From positions 1 through 19,016 of the forward strand of contig CAKOIE010000027.1 of the NCBI GenBank assembly GCA_934086395.1: DNA of 19,016 nt. Reading direction: 5' to 3'. Positions 1 through 6,806 of the stretch are shown here, piece by piece (positions within the stretch are counted from its first letter, which is position 1; every line of letters starts with the position of its first letter). The DNA is from an uncultured Bacilli bacterium (GTDB lineage: Bacteria; Bacillota_I; Bacilli_A; RF39; UBA660). The notes beneath the pieces were generated by a model. The model saw nothing but the letters and a program-made list of their open reading frames with translations. It made no database searches and was not told where the DNA came from. A program made the position numbers and the translations under genes.

Positions 1-234
1 GTTGGTTCACTTGGAGTTGTTGGTTCACTTGGAGTTGTTGGTTCACTTGGAGTTGTTGGTTCACTTGGAGTTGTTGGTTCACTTGGAGTTGTTGGCTCAC
101 TTGGAGTTGTTGGCTCACTTGGAGTTATTAGCTCACTTGGAGTTGTTGGCTCACTCGGAATTGTTGGCTTACTTGGAGTTGTTGGCTCACTTGAAGTTGT
201 TGGCTTACTCGGAATTGTTGGCTCACTTGAATTA
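1..234. repeat. 18-bp tandem repeat array, at least 13 units
   Basis: Thirteen consecutive 18-bp units with consensus GTTGGTTCACTTGGAGTT on the plus strand. Units 1-5 (1-90) are identical, and units 6-13 diverge progressively towards the 5' part of the gene. Read on the minus strand in the frame of the 584 gene, each unit encodes TPSEPT, with variants such as IPSKPT and TSSEPT. The array continues past the left edge. The gradient of identity suggests recent expansion at the distal side by replication slippage. Confidence 0.97.
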
Positions 235-584
235 TGTAAAGCATTGTTTCCAACCTCAATTACTTTACCATCTTCCATCATACCATTAAACCAATTATTT
301 AATTCAGTTCCAATAATATTTTCTAGATTACCAAAATTATCTGATATATCAGATAACATTTTAATTAATCCAGTAAGAGTACTCTCAAAATTTGAAATAG
401 GAGCCATAATATCAGTTCCAACAACACTTCTATATTGTTCAGCACCAGGACTTTGCCAAGAACTAGGCACTATCTTTTCAATATCATTAATTTTATCTAA
501 TGAGTCACATATAGCTTTAGCATTAGTTGCTAACTTTGAGATATCACCTTCAATTCCATCATAATCCACTTTTATACTAGCCAT
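1..584 (-). CDS. WXG-like type VII secretion protein with TPSEPT repeat tail (partial, runs off left edge)
   Basis: The reading frame starts at ATG 584 and stays open to base 1, giving 194 codons with the C-terminus outside the window. AGGAGG at 593-598 lies 8 bases before the start and overlaps the stop of the preceding gene, so translation is probably coupled. Residues 1-115 are helical and closely parallel the protein at 2652-3185: both have CDSLDK at 26-31 and VPxSWQS at 39-45 (Trp43), followed by GLIK and NLENIIG. This is a WXG100-like fold in which the usual W-x-G is W-Q-S. From about residue 117 the chain becomes a Pro/Thr/Ser/Glu hexapeptide repeat, probably an extended, wall-spanning or surface stalk (inference). 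It is the last gene visible in the WXG cluster. Being a T7SS substrate or a structural partner are both possible. Confidence 0.8.
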   Translation of the reverse strand, partial: MASIKVDYDGIEGDISKLATNAKAICDSLDKINDIEKIVPSSWQSPGAEQYRSVVGTDIMAPISNFESTLTGLIKMLSDISDNFGNLENIIGTELNNWFNGMMEDGKVIEVGNNALHNSSEPTIPSKPTTSSEPTTPSKPTIPSEPTTPSELITPSEPTTPSEPTTPSEPTTPSEPTTPSEPTTPSEPTTPSEP

Positions 585-596
585 ATTTTTATCCTC

Positions 597-884
597 CTAC
601 CACAACGAAGCACTATAGTGTTCTTCATGTTTTTCATAATAATCAGCCGCTGTATTTAAATTATTAGCAATAATTTGTAATTCTGCTAAATAACTACTTA
701 ATGATTGTATGCTTTCACTAAAAAAGCCTAAATAAGCTGTTTGTGCATCACCTGACCAATGTTCAGTAAAACTACTTGTTAAATCATTAAGTGCCGAAAC
801 AGCATCATTCATAACCCCATATTCACTTAATAAATTTTTCGAATTATTTCTTAAATCATCAACATTATAACTAATAGATGCCAT
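597..884 (-). CDS. WXG100 family (ESAT-6-like) protein
   Basis: A 95-residue protein, the usual length for the family, with a central HWSGDA (W-S-G) turn between two amphipathic helices, and no signal peptide. WXG100 proteins dimerise as helical hairpins and are exported by the EssC-type ATPase of type VII secretion, or act as partners of larger substrates. The start ATG at 884 has AGGAGG 7 bases upstream. It lies between two other small helical proteins in one orientation; a pair of strong stem-loops separates it from the preceding gene at 970-1272. Whether it is a structural EsxA-like component or a substrate cannot be told from sequence alone. Confidence 0.85.
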   Translation of the reverse strand: MASISYNVDDLRNNSKNLLSEYGVMNDAVSALNDLTSSFTEHWSGDAQTAYLGFFSESIQSLSSYLAELQIIANNLNTAADYYEKHEEHYSASLW

Positions 885-917
885 TAATATTCCTCCTAAA
901 TAATAAATATTGTTTTC

Positions 918-971
918 ATCAAAAAGTTATTATTAAAAATAACTCTTTGATCAAAGCATATTATATGCTTT
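918..971 (-). other. Two tandem intergenic RNA stem-loops without U-tracts
   Basis: In the minus-strand transcript the first hairpin has arms TATGCTTT (964-971) and AAAGCATA (953-960) around a 3-nt loop, and it includes part of the stop codon of the 970-1272 gene. The second has 14-nt arms at 938-951 and 918-931 that pair completely with one G-U, around a 6-nt loop. Neither is followed by a run of T on the minus strand, so a simple intrinsic terminator is unlikely. An mRNA processing or stability element between WXG genes is the more natural reading (inference). Confidence 0.6.
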
Positions 972-1272
972 AATTTCCATTTGCAGCAGCAGCAGCTTTA
1001 TTTTCACTTTCAACATATTGATTTCTAGCTTCTGCCATAAGCTTATTAACTCTATCTGTTAATTCAGGAACTTTAACAAAAGCTGTTCTTTTTAATGTAT
1101 TAAAAGTATTTTCATATTGAGATGCTGAAAAACCACTATATACATCACCACTATTTATTTCAGAATACAAAGCTGAAATGCTTTCTAATGTTGATTGAAT
1201 TTCATTAATTTTTCCTCTAATATTATTAATTGCTTCAGTAGAATCTTCATAATTAATATAAATCTTTCCCAT
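970..1272 (-). CDS. Small ESAT-6/WXG100-like helical protein
   Basis: A 100-residue, largely helical protein with no signal peptide. It begins MGKIYINYED, like the MNKIYLNYEG start of the large paralogue at 3185, which points to a shared N-terminal helix. A clear W-x-G is absent; the turn region reads VYSGFS near residue 45, so Tyr may replace Trp. The C-terminus is Ala-rich (KAAAAANGN). The start ATG has an AAGAAGG ribosome site. Size, position between two WXG100 genes and the helix-turn-helix pattern support membership of the WXG100 superfamily; the missing Trp makes it a divergent member. Confidence 0.7.
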   Translation of the reverse strand: MGKIYINYEDSTEAINNIRGKINEIQSTLESISALYSEINSGDVYSGFSASQYENTFNTLKRTAFVKVPELTDRVNKLMAEARNQYVESENKAAAAANGN

Positions 1273-1292
1273 TATATAAACCTTCTTTCTAA

Positions 1293-1580
1293 TTAGTTAA
1301 ACATACTAGCATTTGAGGAATCTGTATCACTAAATGCATTTGCAGTACTAGTAAGTGATTCATGAGTACTAGTAACAGTTGCTAATAAATCATTATATAA
1401 ACTTATAATTTCATCTAATGCAGATTGAGCAGCAGTAGCAGCTTCACCAGTCCAACTAGTATTTAACCTTTCCTTATTTTCTTGAATTCCTTTAATTTCA
1501 GCTTCTAAACTTTCTTTTTGTTGTGCAATTCTAGAAGCAATATTTTTTACTTCTTCAATATCAATATTTAATGCACCCAT
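1293..1580 (-). CDS. WXG100 family (ESAT-6-like) protein
   Basis: A WXG100 protein of 95 residues with a SWTGEA turn, heptad-like helices on either side and a Ser/Asn-rich tail. Two ATGs are available. ATG 1580 has AAAGGA about 8 bases upstream, while ATG 1589 sits directly against that ribosome site, so the shorter form is preferred (the longer one adds MEN). The stop of the EsaB-like gene lies 20 bases upstream, so the two genes are co-transcribed. The canonical WTG motif makes it the best candidate in the window for the EsxA-like core partner (inference). Confidence 0.88.
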   Translation of the reverse strand: MGALNIDIEEVKNIASRIAQQKESLEAEIKGIQENKERLNTSWTGEAATAAQSALDEIISLYNDLLATVTSTHESLTSTANAFSDTDSSNASMFN

Positions 1581-1599
1581 ATTCTCCATCCTTTCATTA

Positions 1600-1854
1600 T
1601 TAAATCAAAATTAATTTTGATCCATTTATTATTTTAGAATCTTTAATATACATATCATTTCCATATTCCGCACCATTATCTCTATCAATTACTCTAATAT
1701 CATTAAAATTTTTATTATACATTCCATTAGATTTACTATTAACCTCAGACAATAAAATTTTTTTAATAGTCCCAATTTTTCTATTAATAGGAATTTCAAC
1801 ATCAAATGTTAAATTTATAACTGGAACAATTATAGTAATCAAATATTTATTCAT
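1600..1854 (-). CDS. Ubiquitin-like EsaB/YukD-type T7SS protein
   Basis: An 84-residue protein with the beta-grasp pattern of YukD/EsaB: an N-terminal hairpin with alternating hydrophobics (YLITIIVPVINLTFDVEIP), a short helix (GTIKKILLSEV), and a final strand after NGSKLILI, which matches the NGDxLxIL ending of YukD. EsaB is a small cytosolic type VIIb secretion protein needed for secretion or for regulating it. Its placement directly before the WXG100 genes supports the assignment. The ribosome site is weak (GAGGT, 4 bases from ATG), in contrast with the strong sites of its neighbours, which suggests lower expression. Identification rests on fold pattern, length and context. Confidence 0.65.
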   Translation of the reverse strand: MNKYLITIIVPVINLTFDVEIPINRKIGTIKKILLSEVNSKSNGMYNKNFNDIRVIDRDNGAEYGNDMYIKDSKIINGSKLILI

Positions 1855-1874
1855 GATACCTCACATCCACATAT

Positions 1875-1903
1875 ATTGTATATCAATTATTATTTTATAT
1901 TAA
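1875..1903 (-). promoter_or_regulatory. Possible promoter for the EsaB-WXG genes
   Basis: On the minus strand, TTAATA (1898-1903), a 17-bp spacer and TACAAT (1875-1880) lie about 20 bases before the EsaB-like start. The -10 is good and the -35 moderate. The 127-bp gap before this gene otherwise holds only AT-rich sequence. Confidence 0.35.
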
Positions 1904-1981
1904 AACTTAAAATAAATAAAGAAACTTTCATCAAAATATGTAAATAAAACGTAAAAAAGAAAATAATCTAATAAAAGTCTC

Positions 1982-2530
1982 TTATAATGAACCACCACCA
2001 GAAAAAGATACTTGTTCTATAGAAACCTTTAAATCATTCAAATGTTTTTCAGCAGTATTTAAAGTATTAGTAGCAGAACCTAAAGCAATTTTTGCATCAC
2101 TATAAGCAGGATTACTAACTTCATTTGTGCCAGTTTTTTGAACATATTTTTTCTCAGCTTCATCATAGTCTTCATATGTATAAGTTTGAGTAATAGTTTT
2201 TGGGGTTTTAATAAAAGTATTATATTTATCAGAATATGCATCATAAGCATTTGTATATGTACTTTCATAAAACTCTTTATACTCAACAATTTTATTAACT
2301 ACATTAGATAAACATTCATTACATAAAGTAATCATATTTTTAATATCTTGATTTTTCAAATTATTTATACCATTATTAAATGTTCCATCATATTTAGCGT
2401 TCGTTTCTAACGGTAATCCATCTGCATTTTCATAATTAACCTCACTTAAAGATCCACTAAACGTCTCAATAAGAGAGCGTGCATTATTTTCATCAATACC
2501 TGCATAAAAATTTTCAATCTTATTTCTCAT
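1982..2530 (-). CDS. Uncharacterised helical protein in T7SS cluster
   Basis: No family is recognised. The start is ATG 2530, which has AAGGAG at 2540-2545; the frame extends to a GTG at 2548, but that codon abuts the ribosome site and cannot use it. The 182-residue product has a helical N-terminal region, a helix around ITLCNECLSNVVNKIVEYKE, a Tyr/Thr-rich middle (TQTYTYEDYDEAEKKYVQ), a second helix (TLNTAEKHLNDLK) and a Gly/Ser tail (SFSGGGSL). There is no signal peptide or membrane segment. Two helical segments flanking a variable middle are compatible with a type VII substrate or chaperone. It has its own terminator and promoter upstream, so it is a separate unit from the 2652-3185 gene. 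Confidence 0.7.
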   Translation of the reverse strand: MRNKIENFYAGIDENNARSLIETFSGSLSEVNYENADGLPLETNAKYDGTFNNGINNLKNQDIKNMITLCNECLSNVVNKIVEYKEFYESTYTNAYDAYSDKYNTFIKTPKTITQTYTYEDYDEAEKKYVQKTGTNEVSNPAYSDAKIALGSATNTLNTAEKHLNDLKVSIEQVSFSGGGSL

Positions 2531-2557
2531 AAAATTTATCTCCTTCACAAATTACTA

Positions 2558-2586
2558 ATTATATCTTACTAAATTAAGTATAATCG
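2558..2586 (-). promoter_or_regulatory. Probable promoter of the 182-aa protein gene
   Basis: A perfect TATAAT -10 (2558-2563) stands 27 bases before the ATG at 2530 on the minus strand. The hexamer 17 bp upstream (CGATTA) is a poor -35. Confidence 0.4.
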
Positions 2587-2592
2587 ATTAAG

Positions 2593-2620
2593 CAAAAAAA
2601 AGATATTTAAAATAAATATC
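2593..2620 (-). terminator. Intrinsic terminator after the 177-aa WXG-like gene
   Basis: In the minus-strand transcript, GATATTTA and TAAATATC (2602-2620) form a perfect 8-bp stem with a 3-nt loop, followed immediately by eight or more U (plus-strand A-tract 2593-2601). It lies 32 bases past the stop at 2652. Confidence 0.85.
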
Positions 2621-2651
2621 GATTGTAAACCATGTGTAAAATTCACATAAA

Positions 2652-3185
2652 TTATAAAGTTTCTTGAGAAACGACATCAGATAATTTTGAAGTAATATCA
2701 GGTGATTTTGAAGTAACATCAGTAAGAAGATCATAATCTCTAGAATTATTTGAAGAAACATCTAGTATTTCTATAGTTTCATTAGTAAGAACATCATAAT
2801 CACTATTTTGTTTTAAATAATTTACTGTATAATCACGTATATTATCGTTAAAAAAATCAAATACAAGCCCATTTTCTACTCTATTATTATACCAAGTATA
2901 TAAATCATTTCCAATAATATTCTCTAAATTACTAAAACTATCCGATGATTCAATAACTAACTTTATTAAACCAGCTAATATTCCCTCAAAAGCATTTATT
3001 GGATCAATTAAAGAATTTTGTGCATCTTCCCTAAACTTTACTGCACCATTACTTTGCCAAGACTCTGGAACAATATAATTAATATTATTTAATTTATCCA
3101 AAGAATCACATAAGTTTTTTACATTATTAGTTAATACAGAAATATCGTTTAAAATACCTTCATAATTTAAATATATTTTATTCAT
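2652..3185 (-). CDS. WXG-like type VII secretion protein with degenerate repeat tail
   Basis: A 177-residue paralogue of the protein starting at 584: CDSLDK at 26-31, VPESWQS at 39-45 with Trp43 at the same position, then GLIK and NLENIIG. Residues 1 to about 110 form the helical WXG-like part. The tail carries imperfect repeats (SDYDVLTNE / RDYDLLTDV; DVTSKSP / DITSKLS) rather than the TPSEPT array of the paralogue. The start ATG at 3185 has GGAGG about 7 bases upstream. It is the first gene of the cluster and ends at a strong terminator, so it is probably made as a single-gene transcript. Substrate versus accessory role is unresolved. Confidence 0.75.
   Translation of the reverse strand: MNKIYLNYEGILNDISVLTNNVKNLCDSLDKLNNINYIVPESWQSNGAVKFREDAQNSLIDPINAFEGILAGLIKLVIESSDSFSNLENIIGNDLYTWYNNRVENGLVFDFFNDNIRDYTVNYLKQNSDYDVLTNETIEILDVSSNNSRDYDLLTDVTSKSPDITSKLSDVVSQETL
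2674..2715. repeat. Two 21-bp tandem repeats in the 3' end of the WXG-like gene
   Basis: ACATCAGATAATTTTGAAGT at 2674-2693 and ATATCAGGTGATTTTGAAGT at 2695-2714 are successive 21-bp units (each ends in one more A), with a partial third unit from 2716. They encode the heptapeptides DITSKLS and DVTSKSP on the minus strand. Confidence 0.75.
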
Positions 3186-3225
3186 AAAGCCTCCATTAAT
3201 AATTTTAAAAAATTAACTAATTCAC

Positions 3226-3231
3226 ATTATA
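3226..3231 (-). promoter_or_regulatory. Possible -10 element of the first WXG-like gene
   Basis: A perfect TATAAT on the minus strand lies 40 bases before the ATG at 3185. No good -35 is seen 17 bp upstream. The remaining gap up to 3360 is AT-rich and shows nothing else convincing. Confidence 0.35.
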
Positions 3232-3360
3232 TATTAATATCAAAGATAAATAGTTAAATAGATTAGTCAAAATATTACCCTTATAATGATTATTTTATAT
3301 CATTTTAACAAAATAATAAAGAACAATATTATTATCAAAATAAAAAAATCGCAAAGAAAA

Positions 3361-3377
3361 AGAACCATTAAAGTTCT
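3361..3377 (-). terminator. Weak terminator at the end of the par-abgT operon
   Basis: AGAAC and GTTCT form a 5-bp stem with a 7-nt loop that overlaps the abgT stop codon. The minus strand continues with a T-rich stretch (TTTTTCTTTGCGATTTTTTT). The stem is short, so efficiency is uncertain. Confidence 0.4.
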
Positions 3378-4908
3378 ATAATCCTACATAGCCACCGACT
3401 CCAAAAGGAATACCAATCACATAAACTAACAAAATAAGAATAAGCCACATAACAAGTGTACAAAGTGAATATGGAATCAAATATTTAATATTTCCAAATA
3501 ATCCCTCTTCTTCATTTACACTATATAATTCCATAAATGCTAAATAAATAATGAAATAAGCCATTATCGGTGTTAAACCATATGTAACGCATTCTCCTGC
3601 TCTAAATACCAATGTGGCAAATTCAGGACTAAGTCCCTCATTCATAAACGCAGGAACCACTGTCGGACTAAGTATAGCCCATTTACTTAAAGTACTAGGT
3701 AAAAATAAAGTTGACAAAGCACTAAATATAAATGTCATTATAACTAATACAATACCACTTAAATTACTACTATTTATAAAGTTTGCAAAATAACTTACAA
3801 CTAAATTACCTATATTACTTGATTTAAAAATAAATATTAAACTAGAAGCAAAGAAAATAAATACTAAAACATTTCCTATTTTATCTAAACTATAACTTAG
3901 AGAATCAAATACCTCCTTAGCTGTTTTAATTTTTTTAGTTGTAAATCCATAAACAAAACCCAATATAAAAAATAATATAACAATTACAAAGACATATCCT
4001 TGACTAAAGAAACTATTGTAACCAAATAATTTATCAATATAATACTTCTGACTATAATCTAAGAAATTACCACCAAGTGGAGCATAAGGAATAATGTTAT
4101 AAATAATAATTATTATATAAATAACTCCAAAAAATAATGAAATTAATAATCCTCTTTTTTCTTTTTTAGTTAAATAGTCTTCTGTCTCATCCATAAGTTC
4201 ATAATGTCCTAGTCTTGGAACAACTATCTTCTCAGTAATACTAGAAATAATTAAAGCTAGTACAATTGACGCAATAATCATTACAAATATAAAAGAAAAA
4301 ACCCCCATATTATAATCTTTCGTTAATAACGAAGCTGCCTGATTAGTATAAGCAATTACTGCAGTATCAATACTACTCATAAAAATATTAATACCACTTC
4401 CACACGCAATTGAAGCAAAAGCACAAATAATTCCGGCCTTTGGATGTCTCTTACCATACTTAAATAATAACGCCGATAAAGGTATCAAAATAATATATCC
4501 TAAATCTCCAGTAACGGAAGAAAGTATACAAACAAGCGATAACACAAAAGTAACAATTTTCTTGTTCGTATTTCTCGTTAGTACATAAAAAAGCGAATCT
4601 AGAAATCCCGTTTTATCCATTACTCCAATCCCCATTAACGTAATAATTAACATAGAAAGTGGAATAAATGATGCAAAATTTGATACTGCATTACTAAATA
4701 TAATTTTTAATCCATGTAAACTAAATAAATTTTCACTTGATACTAATTCTCTAACATAAGTTCCGTTATTAGTAATTCTATTATAAGTAGTAGTTACATT
4801 AAATAAATTAAGCACACCACTTAAAACAACAATTATAAACATTAAAATACAAAATGAAATTATTGGATGTAACGCTAATTTACCTTTAATCTTTTTTATC
4901 CTCTTCAT
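3376..4908 (-). CDS. AbgT family transporter (p-aminobenzoyl-glutamate type)
   Basis: A 510-residue polytopic membrane protein, the usual AbgT length. The signature segment at about 129-160 (LSSVTGDLGYIILIPLSALL, then KRHPKAGI) and the C-terminal SKWAILSPTVVPAFM and RAGECVTYGLTPIMAYF segments match the re-entrant and helix regions of AbgT transporters. The family includes the p-aminobenzoyl-glutamate importer AbgT and the MtrF/YdaH exporters; the real substrate here is not determined. The start ATG has AAGGAG and lies inside the end of the DUF951 gene, so it is translationally coupled to the parAB operon, an unusual partner set. No abgA/abgB hydrolase genes are nearby. Confidence 0.88.
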   Translation of the reverse strand: MKRIKKIKGKLALHPIISFCILMFIIVVLSGVLNLFNVTTTYNRITNNGTYVRELVSSENLFSLHGLKIIFSNAVSNFASFIPLSMLIITLMGIGVMDKTGFLDSLFYVLTRNTNKKIVTFVLSLVCILSSVTGDLGYIILIPLSALLFKYGKRHPKAGIICAFASIACGSGINIFMSSIDTAVIAYTNQAASLLTKDYNMGVFSFIFVMIIASIVLALIISSITEKIVVPRLGHYELMDETEDYLTKKEKRGLLISLFFGVIYIIIIIYNIIPYAPLGGNFLDYSQKYYIDKLFGYNSFFSQGYVFVIVILFFILGFVYGFTTKKIKTAKEVFDSLSYSLDKIGNVLVFIFFASSLIFIFKSSNIGNLVVSYFANFINSSNLSGIVLVIMTFIFSALSTLFLPSTLSKWAILSPTVVPAFMNEGLSPEFATLVFRAGECVTYGLTPIMAYFIIYLAFMELYSVNEEEGLFGNIKYLIPYSLCTLVMWLILILLVYVIGIPFGVGGYVGL

Positions 4909-5080
4909 TAATAATTCTCCTTAATTTTTTTTCAAACTCCAGTCTATCCATCATTATTTCATGATTACAATTAACACATTTAATTTTTATATCCACACCT
5001 GTTCTTGTTATCTTCCACAAATTTGTTCCACAAGCATGGTCTTTCTTCATAATAACTAAATCATTAACTTTATATTTCAT
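4886..5080 (-). CDS. DUF951 family small protein (YyzM-like)
   Basis: A 64-residue protein with the DUF951 layout: KYKVNDLVIMKKDHACGTN, then WKITRTGVDIKIKCVNCNHEIMM, ending in a charged helix. Cys17, Cys35 and Cys38 with His15 or His40 may bind a metal. The biochemical role of the family is unknown; it is commonly found near parB/ychF in Bacillota. Its ATG overlaps the parB stop by one base (TAATG), and its 3' end overlaps the abgT start by 23 bases. Confidence 0.88.
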   Translation of the reverse strand: MKYKVNDLVIMKKDHACGTNLWKITRTGVDIKIKCVNCNHEIMMDRLEFEKKLRRIINEEDKKD

Positions 5081-5973
5081 TAATTTTCATCCAAATCTAT
5101 ATTTAATAATTCAAATATTCTATTTAAATCTTCTTCTGTGTTAAATGGAATTACAATCTTACTATCTAGTACACTAACTCTTAATCCTAGCTTTTCCTTT
5201 AAAGCATTTTCATAAACACCATATTTATTTATTTTAATGCTTTGTCTAGTAATAGGTTTTCTCTTTGGAATAGATTCATCAGTACTACTAATAAGTTCTA
5301 ATTCTCTAACCGAAATTTTTTCCTTAGCAACCTTATCAGCAAGTTCATTAATTACATTTTCATCATCAAACTTAGATAAAACTCTTGCATGTGAAGCACT
5401 TATCTCTTTATTATTGATTTTTTCCTTAACAGGAGTAGGTAAATTTAAAAGTCCTAATGCATTAGTAATATAAGAACGACTCTTACCAAATTTTTTAGCA
5501 ACTTCATCTTGACTCATTCCAGTAGTTTCAATATATTTCTTAAACCCCTCAGCAAGTTCTAAAGGAGATAAATCTTCTCTTTGAATATTTTCTAAAATAG
5601 CAATATCCATCATTTCTTGATCAGTAAAATCCTTAACAACAGCTGGAATAGTTTCCAAACCTGCAATTCTACTTGCTTTTGTTCTTCTTTCACCTGCCAC
5701 TAATTCATAACCTTTAATACTTTTTTTAACAATAATCGGTTCTACAACACCATGTATTTTAATTGACTCAGCAAGTTCATTTAAAGCATCTTCATTAAAA
5801 TATGTTCTAGGTTGATATGGATTGCTCCTAATTTCTGATAAATTAATTTGTTTAATTTCATTATTGTTATTCGCATTATCAACTATATTTTGTTCAAATG
5901 CATCAATATCAACATTTTCACTACCAAATAATTGCTCTAATCCCTTACCTAAGGCTCTTCTCTTATTCTCCAT
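5080..5973 (-). CDS. parB: Chromosome partitioning protein ParB (Spo0J)
   Basis: A 297-residue ParB. The N-terminal tail (RRALGKGLEQLF) matches the ParA-ATPase-stimulating peptide of Spo0J. The CTPase/ParB-N domain has NPYQPR at 51-56 and GERRTKA at 94-100. The DNA-binding helix-turn-helix is at about 154-177 (SQDEVAKKFGKSRSYITNAL), followed by a C-terminal dimerisation domain. ParB loads at parS sites and spreads as a CTP-dependent clamp. ATG 5973 is preferred: AGGAGG lies 12 bases upstream, whereas the in-frame TTG at 5982 is only 3 bases from it. The start overlaps the parA stop. No parS site was recognised in the window. Confidence 0.95.
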   Translation of the reverse strand: MENKRRALGKGLEQLFGSENVDIDAFEQNIVDNANNNNEIKQINLSEIRSNPYQPRTYFNEDALNELAESIKIHGVVEPIIVKKSIKGYELVAGERRTKASRIAGLETIPAVVKDFTDQEMMDIAILENIQREDLSPLELAEGFKKYIETTGMSQDEVAKKFGKSRSYITNALGLLNLPTPVKEKINNKEISASHARVLSKFDDENVINELADKVAKEKISVRELELISSTDESIPKRKPITRQSIKINKYGVYENALKEKLGLRVSVLDSKIVIPFNTEEDLNRIFELLNIDLDEN

Positions 5974-6748
5974 CTCTTTCAATTACCTCCTTAGCTAAAT
6001 TCATATATGCAAGTGCTGCCCTACTATTAGGTTCATATTCATTAATAGGCATTCCATGACTTGGTGCCTCAACTAATCTAATTAATCTAGGTATTATAGT
6101 ATTAAAAGTTTTATCTTTAAAATATTTTCTAACCTCTTCAACTACTTCATATCCTAAATTAGTTCTTGAATCTAAAAGCGTTAAAAGAACACCCTCAATT
6201 TTTAAATTTGGATTTAACCTTGTTTGTGTCATAATAATTGTATTTAATAATTGACTAATTCCCTCAAGCGCAAAAAACTCACATTGAACCGGGATAATAA
6301 CAGAATCACTAGCAACAAGTGCGTTAGTTGTAAGTACTCCTAGTGAAGGAGGACAATCAATAATAATATAATCATAATTATCTTTTACTTCACTTAAAGA
6401 ATTTCTAAGCTGTTCATTCTTTTTAAATTCAGAATCATTATGACCTTTTTCTAATAATTCATAGTCAATACCAGCTAAATTTATAGTAGCTGGAATTATA
6501 GAAAGTAAATCAAAACTTGTTTTCTTAATTACCTTTCTAATTGGACTATCACCATTAAGAACATCATAAATACTAGCTTTAATTTCTCCCTTATTTACAC
6601 CTAGCCCAGTAGTCGTATTACCTTGAGGATCCAAATCGATAATTAATGTTTTTTTGCCTAATTTTCCTAATGAAGCAGCTAAATTAATACTAGTAGTAGT
6701 TTTACCAACACCACCCTTTTGATTAACTAATGAAATAACTTTTGTCAT
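5963..6748 (-). CDS. parA: Chromosome partitioning ATPase ParA (Soj)
   Basis: A 261-residue ParA/MinD-type ATPase, close to the Soj length and lacking the N-terminal HTH of plasmid ParA. The deviant Walker A KGGVGKTT is at 11-18 with the signature lysine K11, A' motif DLDPQGNTT at about 38-46, Walker B IIIDCPPSLG at about 128-137. With ParB it organises the replication origin region and influences initiation and segregation. It is the first gene of parA-parB-DUF951-abgT. The ribosome site (GAGTGG) is modest. Confidence 0.96.
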   Translation of the reverse strand: MTKVISLVNQKGGVGKTTTSINLAASLGKLGKKTLIIDLDPQGNTTTGLGVNKGEIKASIYDVLNGDSPIRKVIKKTSFDLLSIIPATINLAGIDYELLEKGHNDSEFKKNEQLRNSLSEVKDNYDYIIIDCPPSLGVLTTNALVASDSVIIPVQCEFFALEGISQLLNTIIMTQTRLNPNLKIEGVLLTLLDSRTNLGYEVVEEVRKYFKDKTFNTIIPRLIRLVEAPSHGMPINEYEPNSRAALAYMNLAKEVIERDGE

Positions 6749-6775
6749 ATTACCACTCTTTTTCTATCACTTTTT

Positions 6776-6806
6776 ATTTTATCATATATAAACAAACTTG
6801 TGTAAA
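6776..6806 (-). promoter_or_regulatory. Possible promoter of the parAB operon
   Basis: On the minus strand TTTACA (6801-6806) is followed by TAAAAT (6776-6781) with a 19-bp spacer; GATAAA at 17 bp is the alternative -10. It sits in the 88-bp gap just after the ftsH terminator. Confidence 0.45.

Noticed and set aside
1..234. Array considered as CRISPR or minisatellite-type regulatory DNA
   Set aside because: There are no spacers, the units are only 18 bp and contiguous, and it is in frame inside a coding sequence.
2..289. Plus-strand ORF of repeated VHLELL units
   Set aside because: It is the antisense reading of the 18-bp array. The minus frame continues a real gene with a ribosome site, a paralogue and a plausible Pro/Thr tail.
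244..564. Plus-strand ORF opposite the WXG-like gene
   Set aside because: The opposite strand encodes the WXG-like paralogue with AGGAGG at 593-598; the plus reading has no ribosome site.
2080..2289. Minus-strand 69-codon ORF within the 1982-2530 gene
   Set aside because: It is an overlapping-frame shadow with low-complexity Lys/Leu/Met composition and no ribosome site.
5237..5473. Plus-strand ORF opposite parB
   Set aside because: It is antisense to a well-conserved ParB segment, with no promoter or ribosome site.
4900..6800. parS site near parAB
   Set aside because: No sequence close to the TGTTTCACGTGAAACA consensus was seen by eye in this stretch or elsewhere in the window.
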